A program made the position numbers and the translations under genes. From assembly GCA_026193435.1 (NCBI GenBank), contig JAPHUN010000296.1, forward strand, positions 1 to 9,316: a DNA stretch of 9,316 bases. Direction: 5' to 3'. Position 1 is the stretch's first letter; every line of letters starts with the position of its first letter. Of this stretch, positions 1-6,187 are shown piece after piece. The notes under the pieces were generated by a model, which was given only the letters and a program-made list of their open reading frames with translations, was not told the DNA's origin and made no database searches. Origin of the DNA: Chlorobium sp. GTDB lineage: Bacteria; Bacteroidota; Chlorobiia; Chlorobiales; Chlorobiaceae.

Positions 1-198
1 ATCATCACAAAAGCAGGGGCGGTCGTAGCCGGAGTCGCTTCCGTGGTTGACCGTAGCAACAGAAAGGTAACGCTTGCTGAGAAACAGTTTTCGCTGCTCA
101 GCCTTGAAGTGAAAAATTATGATCCGGATACCTGCCCGCTTTGCGCAGAAAACCTTCCGATTGATGCACCCGGAAGCCGTAGCCTTACAACAAGCTAA
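1..198 (+). CDS. pyrE: Orotate phosphoribosyltransferase, C-terminal part (5' end outside window)
   Basis: Frame 1 is open from the first base to a TAA at 196-198, giving 65 C-terminal residues. PyrE joins orotate to PRPP to make orotidine 5'-monophosphate in cytoplasmic pyrimidine synthesis. What is visible is the end of the Rossmann-like core (ITKAGAVVAGVASVVDRS, typical of the strands and helix after the PRPP loop) and a tail reading DPDTCPLCAENLPIDAPGSR. A CPLC..G.P...PGSR tail is, as I know the family, typical of the longer PyrE type found in Thermus, Bacteroidota and Chlorobiota. The PRPP-binding loop itself lies before the window, so catalytic residues cannot be checked. tyrA starts 11 bases downstream, which suggests co-transcription. 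Confidence 0.85.
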   Translation: MITKAGAVVAGVASVVDRSNRKVTLAEKQFSLLSLEVKNYDPDTCPLCAENLPIDAPGSRSLTTS

Positions 199-209
199 TA
201 ACAGCAGGT

Positions 210-1076
210 ATGAAAAAAACCTGTATCAACAGTATCGCAATCATAGGGCTTGGCTTGATAGGAGCATCCGTTCTCAGGGCTCTGAAAAAATCCCCGCTTG
301 CTGAAGAACAGCACATCATCTTTAAGGGATACGACCCATCCTTCACTGAAAAGGATGTCCGGCACATAGAGCAACTTGGTCTTGACCATTTTCAACCGGA
401 TAAAAAAACGCTGTATGACGCGGACCTGATCATCCTCGCCGCGCCGGTCGAGACAAATATTGTCCTGTTGGATGAAATACGTGATCTTGCCCCGAAGCAC
501 GCACTTGTCAGTGACGTATCGAGCACGAAAGCAGCCATAGCAAACCGTGCCGCCGAACTGAACCTTGCTTTTATCGGTATGCACCCGATTGCCGGACGGG
601 AACAGCAAGGCTATCATGCGAGTCATGACGGACTTCTCGCCGGAAAAACCGTGGTCATCTGCGCTGACAGGCATACCATTTCCCGGCCCGACGCCGCTAA
701 CGTCATGGCGCTTCTTGAATCTATCAAATGCCGGATTGCCCTCATGACCCCTGAAGAGCATGACAGAATTGTCGCGACGGTAAGCCATCTGCCCCAAATG
801 CTGTCAACAGCCCTCGTCAACTATTGCGAAAGCGACATCGATAAAAGCGGCCCGGGCTTTTTAACACTGACAAGGCTTGCCGGCAGTTCCTGGGAGATCT
901 GGAGAGATATTGTATCGACAAACAGGGAAAATATAGCGACGGAACTTGAACAGTTCAGCAGGGAACTCGAACAACTGGCGGATAATGTCCGCAACAACCG
1001 GGCAGACAAAATCAGAGAACGGTTCGAACACGCTAACCTACTCTACGAAAAACTCAAAGAGAACTGCAACTCATGA
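210..1076 (+). CDS. tyrA: Prephenate (or arogenate) dehydrogenase
   Basis: 288 residues. The enzyme oxidatively decarboxylates prephenate (or arogenate) with NAD(P)+ in tyrosine synthesis, in the cytoplasm. Seen directly: an N-terminal dinucleotide-binding motif GLGLIG (residues 13-18), [11 protein letters not shown] (70-80), SDVSSTK (101-107), and the family signature GMHPIAG (123-129) with H125 in the place of the catalytic histidine. The helical C-terminal domain has [13 protein letters not shown] (184-196) and [16 protein letters not shown] (216-231). There is no chorismate mutase domain at the front and no ACT domain at the end, so it is the short monofunctional type and shows no obvious built-in tyrosine feedback domain. 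Prephenate versus arogenate, and NAD versus NADP, cannot be decided by eye. The ATG at 210 has only a close, weak AGCAGG before it. It is kept because the nucleotide-binding strand starts right after it. The stop overlaps the nadK start (ATGA). Confidence 0.93.
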   Translation: MKKTCINSIAIIGLGLIGASVLRALKKSPLAEEQHIIFKGYDPSFTEKDVRHIEQLGLDHFQPDKKTLYDADLIILAAPVETNIVLLDEIRDLAPKHALVSDVSSTKAAIANRAAELNLAFIGMHPIAGREQQGYHASHDGLLAGKTVVICADRHTISRPDAANVMALLESIKCRIALMTPEEHDRIVATVSHLPQMLSTALVNYCESDIDKSGPGFLTLTRLAGSSWEIWRDIVSTNRENIATELEQFSRELEQLADNVRNNRADKIRERFEHANLLYEKLKENCNS

Positions 1077-1930
1077 AATTCGGTATCGTTGTCAATATAA
1101 ACCGTAAGGATGCGCTCGAACTGGCAAGTGAACTCGTCATCTGGCTGAAGAAAAGATCTCTCGACTATCTTTTCGATTCACTCTCCGCAAAGGTCCTCAA
1201 CGTCAGTGAGTCTTCAGCGATAGAAGCCCTGAACAGACAATGCGACTTCTTTATCTCTCTCGGGGGCGACGGGACCCTGCTTTTCACCTCGCACTACTCG
1301 GTCACCAAGCCGGTCATCGGCATCAATGTCGGCCATCTCGGGTTTCTCACCGAGTTCAGCAAGGAAGAGATGTACGGCGCCATTGAAAAAGTGCTCGACG
1401 GGAGCTACACCATACACGAACGATCGCAGCTCGAAGCACATGTTGACGTTGAGCATGAGAAAAAACGTTTTACCGCGCTCAATGACGTGGTTATCGAAAA
1501 AGGAACCTATTCCCGAATACCGACCTTCAACATTACACTTGACGACGAACAGCTCAGCGCCTATCGCGCAGACGGCATTATCATCGCTACCTCGACCGGA
1601 TCGACCGCCTACTCCCTTTCTGCCGGAGGACCGGTAATAGCCCCGAAATCCAACGTATTCGTCATCACTCCCATATGCCCTCACATGCTGACCGTACGGC
1701 CTATTGTTATCAGCGACGACAAACAGATAGAGGTTTTCGTCGATGCGCCAGACGGTGAGTTCCCGCTCAACTGTGACGGCAACCAGAGAAAAATGCTTCT
1801 GCCCGGTGAAGTGATTTCCGTAAAGAAATCAGAGGAAATGATCAACCTTGTAGCAAACGAAAACAGAAATTACTGCGAGATACTCAGAAGCAAGCTGCTC
1901 TGGGGACACGAGCATAAACCGGGTCTGTAA
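1073..1930 (+). CDS. nadK: NAD kinase
   Basis: 285 residues, the usual length. It phosphorylates NAD+ at the 2' position of the adenosine ribose to give NADP+, in the cytoplasm. Seen directly: GGDGTLL (64-70) with D66 as the expected catalytic aspartate, [13 protein letters not shown] (83-95), the acidic NAD-binding motif as LNDVVIEKG (136-144), and the glycine-rich [20 protein letters not shown] (167-186). [11 protein letters not shown] (202-212) follows in the C-terminal domain. The binding motif has ND where many homologues have NE; I regard this as normal variation. The ATG at 1073 overlaps the tyrA stop as ATGA and no clear Shine-Dalgarno sequence precedes it, so translation is probably coupled to tyrA. 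The pairing is plausible biochemically because TyrA uses NAD(P)+, but a functional link is only an inference. Confidence 0.95.
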   Translation: MKFGIVVNINRKDALELASELVIWLKKRSLDYLFDSLSAKVLNVSESSAIEALNRQCDFFISLGGDGTLLFTSHYSVTKPVIGINVGHLGFLTEFSKEEMYGAIEKVLDGSYTIHERSQLEAHVDVEHEKKRFTALNDVVIEKGTYSRIPTFNITLDDEQLSAYRADGIIIATSTGSTAYSLSAGGPVIAPKSNVFVITPICPHMLTVRPIVISDDKQIEVFVDAPDGEFPLNCDGNQRKMLLPGEVISVKKSEEMINLVANENRNYCEILRSKLLWGHEHKPGL

Positions 1931-1956
1931 TCAGACCATCTATCATCCGGAGTTTC

Positions 1957-3423
1957 ATGAGTAACAGCATATCTCTCGCATCCCTTGGCCATCTTCTCAG
2001 CATTCCCCCCTCTACACCGATTGAAACCGGAGAGATGTGTAAAAGACTTCAGCTCGTTTTCGTCCAGTCGGAAACCAGAGCTCCCGGACTTCAATGTTTT
2101 ATTTCCTCTCTCATGAACGCCTGCAAACTTCTGGGTATTCGTGTCCTCAGCGAACAGGAGGCGTGCCGTGCAGACGGGAAATTCAAACCGGGCGTGGTTG
2201 TCATCGTCCCCGGGACATTCAAAGACGAGCAGCTAGCCATAAACAGGGTATCGACGCTCTACGACAATATCATTGTCGGGATTCATGATGAACCGCCACC
2301 GCTCACTGAAACATCGCTGCCGCAGGAAAGACTTGACAGGATTGTCAGCAAACTTGCCTGGGATATGGTGCATATCAGCATCTACGTCACTGCGGACAAC
2401 TGGACTGTCTGCACCATGAACGGGGGATTTGTACATTTTAACGGCTCCTGCCCTCTTCCATCCGATGTATTGGAGACGCTGGTCCCGAAACTGACCGCTC
2501 AGGTTGTTCCGCCAAAACCCTCTGATTTTGATCACAAACCCGGTGCGTTTAAAATCCGGGAACCTGAAAACCGTGAGCTCTCCGAGGATTTTATCGAATG
2601 CGGAAGGCTCTGGAGCTCGAACAACTATCTTCTCACCCATACTTCCCGGGAAACCCTTGCATACAGAAGCCCGCTGTACCGGAAAATCGTCGCCCGGTAT
2701 CTTGATCAGCGCAGCGGCATGAGCTACGGTTTTTTTGCCAGGCAGCTACCCGTATCAGCCCCGCCTGCTCTGCACCTGGAAGATTCCGGGATCTCAGTGA
2801 GTGAAGAGGAGCTGAGGGATCTGCCGCTGTTGCCCGTGAACAACAAACACTATGTCCCGCTCAGGGTTCTCAACAAATGGTATCTGGTTGAACCGGTGCC
2901 TGTCACCGTCATCACGACCCGCTCCGGTTGTAAAAAAACCGACCTGAACCCGGAGACAGATCTGGTAGCAATCACCCTTGACAAGTCCAGAATAACACTC
3001 ATGACTCCTGAAGGGTTACCGGAAACAACCATTTCAAAACCTTCTTTCGACACCCTGACCATCCTTGCTCACGCGTTAGGTAACGCATTCATATCGAGCA
3101 TTCTGCAAACCATCAGGCCATCATGGCGTTTTGCTGACCTACTCGGTCGCAAGGGCGCATCGATGACACATTGGCACGGTTTTCCGGAAGAGTCGATCTT
3201 GCCCGAAGGGTATTTTTCGCACGGCAGCGATAAACCTCCGGTATCCTGCTCCACGCCGCAATCAGCCGTATACAGTCTTTCAGGCAAAATAGAGGCTCTG
3301 GAACAGGCGCTTGAGGCCAACCGGGAATATTATGGCGACGTCCATATTGAACCCAACCATGGCACAAACATTATCGGCCTGAGCTCCCTTGCCGAAACAG
3401 CAAAAATCATCAACGGATTGTAG
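1957..3423 (+). CDS. Conserved-looking hypothetical protein, 488 residues, function unknown
   Basis: I do not recognise this protein. It begins 26 bases after nadK with GGAG (1949-1952) four bases before the ATG, so it probably belongs to the pyrE-tyrA-nadK transcript. There is no signal peptide and no clear membrane segment, so it should be cytoplasmic. The N-terminal 150 residues alternate hydrophobic strands and helices in a Rossmann-like pattern: LQLVFVQSE at about 31-39, GVVVIVPGTF, NIIVGIHDE, HISIYVTADNWTVCTMNGGFVHFN. The middle has a conserved-looking YRSPLYRKIVARYL..RSGMSYGFFARQLP segment (about 236-265), followed by a stretch rich in strands and prolines. The C-terminal third carries SSILQTIRPSWRFADLLGRKG and MTHWHGFPEE, with several Trp and His residues, and ends in a helical segment (SGKIEALEQALEANREYY). 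No known catalytic motif was identified. Length, codon use and a single uninterrupted frame support a real gene. Confidence 0.85.
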   Translation: MSNSISLASLGHLLSIPPSTPIETGEMCKRLQLVFVQSETRAPGLQCFISSLMNACKLLGIRVLSEQEACRADGKFKPGVVVIVPGTFKDEQLAINRVSTLYDNIIVGIHDEPPPLTETSLPQERLDRIVSKLAWDMVHISIYVTADNWTVCTMNGGFVHFNGSCPLPSDVLETLVPKLTAQVVPPKPSDFDHKPGAFKIREPENRELSEDFIECGRLWSSNNYLLTHTSRETLAYRSPLYRKIVARYLDQRSGMSYGFFARQLPVSAPPALHLEDSGISVSEEELRDLPLLPVNNKHYVPLRVLNKWYLVEPVPVTVITTRSGCKKTDLNPETDLVAITLDKSRITLMTPEGLPETTISKPSFDTLTILAHALGNAFISSILQTIRPSWRFADLLGRKGASMTHWHGFPEESILPEGYFSHGSDKPPVSCSTPQSAVYSLSGKIEALEQALEANREYYGDVHIEPNHGTNIIGLSSLAETAKIINGL

Positions 3424-3433
3424 CCTGAGGGAC

Positions 3434-3458
3434 TCTGTTGAACAGATCGGCTTTTTTT
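3434..3458 (+). terminator. Possible weak terminator after the 488-residue gene
   Basis: A short hairpin, TCTGT-TGA-ACAGA (3434-3446), is followed by TCGGC and seven T (3452-3458), starting ten bases after the stop codon at 3421-3423. The stem has only five pairs and is separated from the T run by five bases, so it is a poor intrinsic terminator. The same bases fit a promoter reading, which may be the better one. Confidence 0.2.
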
Positions 3459-3466
3459 GGTATTAT
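3438..3466 (+). promoter_or_regulatory. Candidate sigma-70-type promoter for the TPR lipoprotein gene
   Basis: TTGAAC at 3438-3443 and TATTAT at 3461-3466 are separated by exactly 17 bases, which matches the spacing of a housekeeping promoter (4/6 and 5/6 matches to TTGACA and TATAAT). It lies between two genes in the same direction and would give a leader of about 80 bases before the ATG at 3555. A GAGGAG at 3481-3486 has no start codon at a useful distance. Promoter consensus in this phylum is not well known to me, so this is only a candidate. Confidence 0.35.
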
Positions 3467-3554
3467 TCTGTACTACTTACGAGGAGAAAAACACCTACCA
3501 TCACAACTGATGCAGCTACACCATCCATCCTGCAAATCATCCCCCTTCGGGAAC

Positions 3555-4268
3555 ATGCCGGTCACGAAGTTCATTATCTCATGCAGCCTGGTACTCTTCC
3601 TCTCCTCTTGCGCTGAAAAAGAAAACCCTCTTGAGGGAAGCTGGAAAATCCCCGGCAAAGAAGTCATTCTGGAGTTCAGAAACGACGGCTCGCTATCCCG
3701 GAGCATCGCGTCAACAACAACAACGGGAACATACCGCAGAGATGCAGAGGGAAATCTTTTTCTCGATCTGGGAAAGGGAAAACTACGCGCAGAGCTTTCA
3801 GAATCGGGTGAAGAACTTACGCTGAGCGACAACGGAAAAACAAGACTACTGTTCCTCAGAAAGCAGACCGCCGCACGGGTCGACAGCGCCCAGGCCATAT
3901 TCAACATGGGTTTTGACACCAGGGACTGCGACTCTTCCATTTCCCTGTACTCAACGGTGATTTCGCTGCTCAAAGCTGTCCCCTCCGAAAAAGGGCACCT
4001 TGCAAGAGCGTATAACAACCGGGGGATCTGCAAGGAAAAAAACGGCAACCTGAAAGCAGCCGTTGCTGACTACGACAAGGCAATTGCACTGGATCCCGAT
4101 CTTGAGATTGCCTACGGCAACCGCGCATGGCTCTATGAGAGCCTCGGGTTGAAGGAAAAAGCCACAGCCGATTACAGGAAAGCCGCCGAACTCGGTTATC
4201 GCCCGGCGATTTACTGGCTCGAACAGCAAAAAGAGCTGGAAGACGAAAAACCCGGCACGGATGAGTGA
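3555..4268 (+). CDS. Lipoprotein with beta-rich N-domain and two TPR-like repeats
   Basis: 237 residues from the chosen ATG. The frame stays open upstream to a TTG at 3438, but the ATG at 3555 puts a proper lipoprotein signal at the N-terminus: MPVTK, a hydrophobic stretch, then the lipobox LSSC with C19 as the lipidated residue. The initial Shine-Dalgarno is weak (TTCGGGAAC). After C19 comes a domain of about 85 residues that starts ENPLEGSW and looks like short beta strands with glycine turns, reminiscent of small lipocalin-like 'LxGxW' domains. Next is a helical linker (about 105-148), then two tetratricopeptide-type repeats: RAYNNRGICKEKNGNLKAAV to IALDPD (151-182) and EIAYGNRAWLYESLGLKEKA to KAAELG (184-214). 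TPRs bind protein partners; a lipoprotein of this kind would sit on the periplasmic face of the inner or outer membrane. The specific partner is unknown. The gene converges on kdsC with 31 bases between the two stops. Confidence 0.75.
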   Translation: MPVTKFIISCSLVLFLSSCAEKENPLEGSWKIPGKEVILEFRNDGSLSRSIASTTTTGTYRRDAEGNLFLDLGKGKLRAELSESGEELTLSDNGKTRLLFLRKQTAARVDSAQAIFNMGFDTRDCDSSISLYSTVISLLKAVPSEKGHLARAYNNRGICKEKNGNLKAAVADYDKAIALDPDLEIAYGNRAWLYESLGLKEKATADYRKAAELGYRPAIYWLEQQKELEDEKPGTDE

Positions 4269-4299
4269 ATTCTGACTCCCTGCTTCAGAAGCCGCTCTC

Positions 4300-4869
4300 T
4301 TACATCGCGGAGTACTCACTGTAATCCCACTTACCCTGCTCGTGCAGGATCAACTCGACCATCTCCCTGATGCAGCCTTTTCCGCCTTCATAACCGGATA
4401 TATAGGAAACACGATTACGAAGATACTCGATGCCGTCGATAGGAGTAACGGAAAGCGTTGCTTTTTCCAAAATGGGTATATCGATGACATCGTCGGCAAT
4501 ATAGGCACATTCCTCATCCTCAAGAGAGCAGGCTGCTTTGAACTCCTCATAGGCGTCCAGCTTGTTTTCGCAACCAAGGTAGATATGCTCTATCCCGATT
4601 TGTTCAAGCAGCTGCCGGTGCGCACTGCTGGACCGTTCTGAAATTGCCGCTATGTGCAGCCCTCTCTCTTTGGCTTCCTTAACGGCAAGAACGTCCCTGA
4701 CATTACAGGAACACACCTCCTCACCACTGGAAGCAAAGGTTATCTGGCTACCCGTCAGCACCCCTTCAACAGGAAAAATCAGCGCTTTGACCTGCTTGAG
4801 CGCTTTCTGCAGGATCTCGGAAGAGTCTCCCGTCGATAACTGAATACCAAAATAATTTAAACCGGACAC
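4300..4869 (-). CDS. kdsC: KdsC-family (HAD superfamily) protein lacking the catalytic aspartates
   Basis: 189 residues. KdsC normally removes phosphate from KDO-8-phosphate, the step after KdsA, and this gene follows kdsA directly (11 bases), so the family call is firm. Family landmarks in order: [12 protein letters not shown] (29-40), NVRD (56-59), ISER (76-79), NKLDAYEEF (102-110), IADDVIDIP (124-132) and the C-terminal [18 protein letters not shown] (162-181). In active KdsC the first motif reads DVDGVLT: the first Asp is the nucleophile and the second the general acid/base. Here they are P33 and E35. The usual ITGR is ISER, RDG is RDV, and GDDxND is ADDVID. The motif IV aspartates and K103 remain. 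The nucleotide sequence around motif I reads cleanly, with no frameshift. I infer an inactive or repurposed member. The GTG start at 4869 gives about 20 extra residues compared with common KdsC proteins and has no clear Shine-Dalgarno, so the exact start is uncertain. Confidence 0.85.
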   Translation of the reverse strand: MSGLNYFGIQLSTGDSSEILQKALKQVKALIFPVEGVLTGSQITFASSGEEVCSCNVRDVLAVKEAKERGLHIAAISERSSSAHRQLLEQIGIEHIYLGCENKLDAYEEFKAACSLEDEECAYIADDVIDIPILEKATLSVTPIDGIEYLRNRVSYISGYEGGKGCIREMVELILHEQGKWDYSEYSAM

Positions 4870-4880
4870 AGTAGTTGTAT

Positions 4881-5765
4881 TTAGAAGTTGCTTCTGCTGG
4901 AAAAAAACTGATTTTCTATACAGGCATGCAGCTTTTGCATCTGATGAACAATCTCAGGAAACTCCTTCAGCGAGACCTGGGTGGCCGCGTCGGACATGGC
5001 GTGTTGCGGTTCAGGATGAACCTCGAAAAACAGACCGTGAACGCCTGCGGCAACCGCCGCTCTTGCCATAGGAAGCAGATACTCCCGCACTCCACCTGAG
5101 GTTCCCTGAGCGGAAGATGGAAGCTGAAGGCTGTGCGTGGCATCATAGACAACAGGATAACCTGTTTTGGACATTTCAGGAATACCCCTGAAATCAACCA
5201 CCAGATTGTGATACCCGAAGGTTGTTCCTCTTTCCGTCAGCATAATACGGGTATTGCCGGTCTCAGCCACTTTTTGCGCAGCAAGCGCCATGTCCTCAGG
5301 CGCCATAAACTGCCCTTTTTTAATATTCACAGAGAGACCTGACCTGCCGGCCGCTGTGAGAAGATCGGTCTGACGACTGAGAAAAGCCGGGATCTGCAGG
5401 ACATCGACATACGGTGATACCCGTTCAACCTCTTGCGTCTCATGAACATCAGTCAATACGGGCATATCGAAACGCTCCCTGATCTCGCCAAGAATCTCCA
5501 GAGCGGCGCTATCGCCGATTCCTGTAAAGGAGGAGACGGAGGAACGGTTTGCCTTTCTGAAAGATCCTTTGAAGATAAAAGCAATCCCTTCGGACTCCCG
5601 TATTGTATGCAACACGGAAGCAACATCCAAAGCCATCTCGCGCCCCTCGATAACGCAGGGACCGGCGATAAAAAACAACCCCTTGTCAAGAGGGACTTTG
5701 AGGTTCCCGACCGAAAACTGTTGCGATTTTTCCACGCAAGAATCTAACCCAATATTTACTTCCAT
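4881..5765 (-). CDS. kdsA: 3-deoxy-D-manno-octulosonate 8-phosphate synthase, metal-dependent type
   Basis: 294 residues. It condenses phosphoenolpyruvate with arabinose 5-phosphate to KDO-8-phosphate, the committed step to the KDO of lipopolysaccharide, in the cytoplasm. It is a TIM barrel. Seen: [11 protein letters not shown] (31-41), [11 protein letters not shown] (66-76, the KANRSS element that sets KDO8P synthases apart from DAHP synthases), [56 protein letters not shown] and [18 protein letters not shown]. The four metal ligands known for the metal-dependent class appear to be present: C37, H211, E248 and D259. Non-metal enzymes such as that of E. coli have Asn in place of the Cys. R70 stands where I expect Asp (SFDKANRSS). 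An in-frame TGA lies immediately before the ATG, which fixes the start at or after 5765; no clear Shine-Dalgarno is seen. It precedes the kdsC homologue by 11 bases, so the two probably form one operon. Confidence 0.95.
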   Translation of the reverse strand: MEVNIGLDSCVEKSQQFSVGNLKVPLDKGLFFIAGPCVIEGREMALDVASVLHTIRESEGIAFIFKGSFRKANRSSVSSFTGIGDSAALEILGEIRERFDMPVLTDVHETQEVERVSPYVDVLQIPAFLSRQTDLLTAAGRSGLSVNIKKGQFMAPEDMALAAQKVAETGNTRIMLTERGTTFGYHNLVVDFRGIPEMSKTGYPVVYDATHSLQLPSSAQGTSGGVREYLLPMARAAVAAGVHGLFFEVHPEPQHAMSDAATQVSLKEFPEIVHQMQKLHACIENQFFSSRSNF

Positions 5766-5982
5766 TCAAGCCATATAACAGATGGAGACAAACCAGAGGA
5801 GACAAGCTACATCCATGTGTTGAATTTTACAAGAAAACAGCATCAGATCTCAGACCGTCGAAGCCGCTCAACGTTGTCCCGGACCGCTTCGCCTCCACAT
5901 GTCACAACAAGAGCCGGTACAGGAGTCCGGCCGGTCATCGATTCAGCAGAGGAGACAACCCCGGCAGATGTTTTCAGGGATG

Positions 5983-5999
5983 ATTTTCTCTCAGAAAAT
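5983..5999. other. Short perfect hairpin ATTTTCT-CTC-AGAAAAT
   Basis: Seven perfect pairs with a three-base loop, followed on the plus strand by an AT-rich stretch (ATTTATTATTTAAC and then TTTTT). It is too AT-rich to be a strong terminator and no gene in this direction ends just before it. It may be part of the regulatory region of kdsA or clpB, or chance. Confidence 0.3.
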
Positions 6000-6056
6000 A
6001 TTTATTATTTAACTTTTTATACAGTTGTTTAGGCATTGACATCAAAGACGTTAAGG

Positions 6057-6080
6057 AACCATGGCGCAACTGACATGGTT
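6057..6080. promoter_or_regulatory. Inverted repeat AACCATG-N10-CATGGTT upstream of clpB
   Basis: Two perfect 7-base arms (6057-6063 and 6074-6080) are separated by 10 bases. The spacing puts the arm centres 17 bases apart, which would suit a dimeric regulator or a small RNA hairpin. It is not the CIRCE element of HrcA (TTAGCACTC-N9-GAGTGCTAA). The same stretch can be read as GGAAC (6055-6059)-N18-GTT (6078-6080), resembling promoters of some ECF sigma factors. Which reading applies cannot be settled from sequence alone. Confidence 0.35.
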
Positions 6081-6093
6081 ATCAATACCATAG
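6061..6093 (+). CDS. Possible 10-codon leader peptide before clpB
   Basis: ATG 6061 opens a short frame reading MAQLTWLSIP and a TAG at 6091-6093. AAGGA (6053-6057) precedes it by three bases, closer than ideal. An 18-base palindrome starts eight bases after its stop, and the clpB start lies 94 bases after it. A leader peptide followed by a hairpin is the layout of translational or transcriptional attenuators, but so short a frame could well arise by chance. It also overlaps the inverted repeat. Confidence 0.2.
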   Translation: MAQLTWLSIP

Positions 6094-6100
6094 GTTGCAG

Positions 6101-6118
6101 CAAGAGTTGCAACTCTTG
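6101..6118. promoter_or_regulatory. 18-base perfect palindrome CAAGAGTTGCAACTCTTG
   Basis: The sequence equals its own reverse complement over all 18 bases and ends 69 bases before the clpB ATG. A perfect palindrome with no spacer is unlike a terminator, and no T run follows, so an operator for a dimeric regulator is the simplest reading. As RNA it could form a hairpin of about seven pairs with a four-base loop in the clpB leader. It does not match CIRCE. No second copy is present in the window. Confidence 0.5.
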
Positions 6119-6176
6119 TACGAGATGCAGTAATTTCACTGGTAACGACAGAGTACTTCATATCCCATAACTCATC

Positions 6177-6180
6177 AGGA
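6177..6180 (+). promoter_or_regulatory. Ribosome binding site of the half-length clpB
   Basis: AGGA sits seven bases before ATG 6188, a good spacing. It matters because the encoded protein starts in the middle of the ClpB domain layout: a proper initiation site indicates the short form is made on purpose and is not a decayed remnant. An in-frame TAA at 6143-6145 closes the frame upstream, so the ORF does not simply continue from an earlier part of ClpB. Confidence 0.6.
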
Positions 6181-6187
6181 TGCACGT

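Larger units (their letters stand above)
5766..6187. other. Divergent intergenic region between kdsA and clpB
   Basis: These 422 bases separate two divergently oriented genes and should hold both promoters. The kdsA-proximal part (5766-5980) is about as GC-rich as coding DNA but carries only short open frames. One reads 71 codons on the plus strand from GTG 5817, and one of about 31 codons on the minus strand (MTGRTPVPALVV...) ends near 5842. Neither has a good ribosome binding site or a family I know. From about 5983 to 6030 the sequence turns AT-rich. The clpB-proximal part (6036-6187) holds the inverted repeat, possible leader peptide and palindrome listed separately. A perfect TTGACA lies at 6036-6041 but has no convincing -10 box at 16-18 bases. 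Confidence 0.6.

Noticed and set aside
195..797. Long minus-strand open frame (200 codons) inside tyrA
   Set aside because: It lies antisense to a clearly recognised gene and its translation shows no family motif.
3438..3554. TTG 3438 as the start of the lipoprotein gene
   Set aside because: It would add 39 residues without a signal-like pattern in front of a good lipoprotein signal peptide.
3473..4048. 191-codon minus-strand frame opposite the lipoprotein gene
   Set aside because: It is Ser/Arg-rich shadow translation of a gene with a lipobox and TPR repeats.
4269..4299. Terminator between the convergent lipoprotein and kdsC genes
   Set aside because: Only a four-pair GCTT-CAG-AAGC stem with no T run was found in 31 bases.
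5817..6032. 71-codon plus-strand frame from a GTG in the kdsA-clpB gap
   Set aside because: The nearest GAGGAG is 15 bases from the start, the composition is Ser/Thr/Arg-rich, and no family was recognised; a gene is not supported.
6036..6041. Perfect TTGACA as a -35 box for clpB
   Set aside because: No acceptable -10 box at 16-18 bases (CCATGG stands there), so a housekeeping promoter could not be completed.
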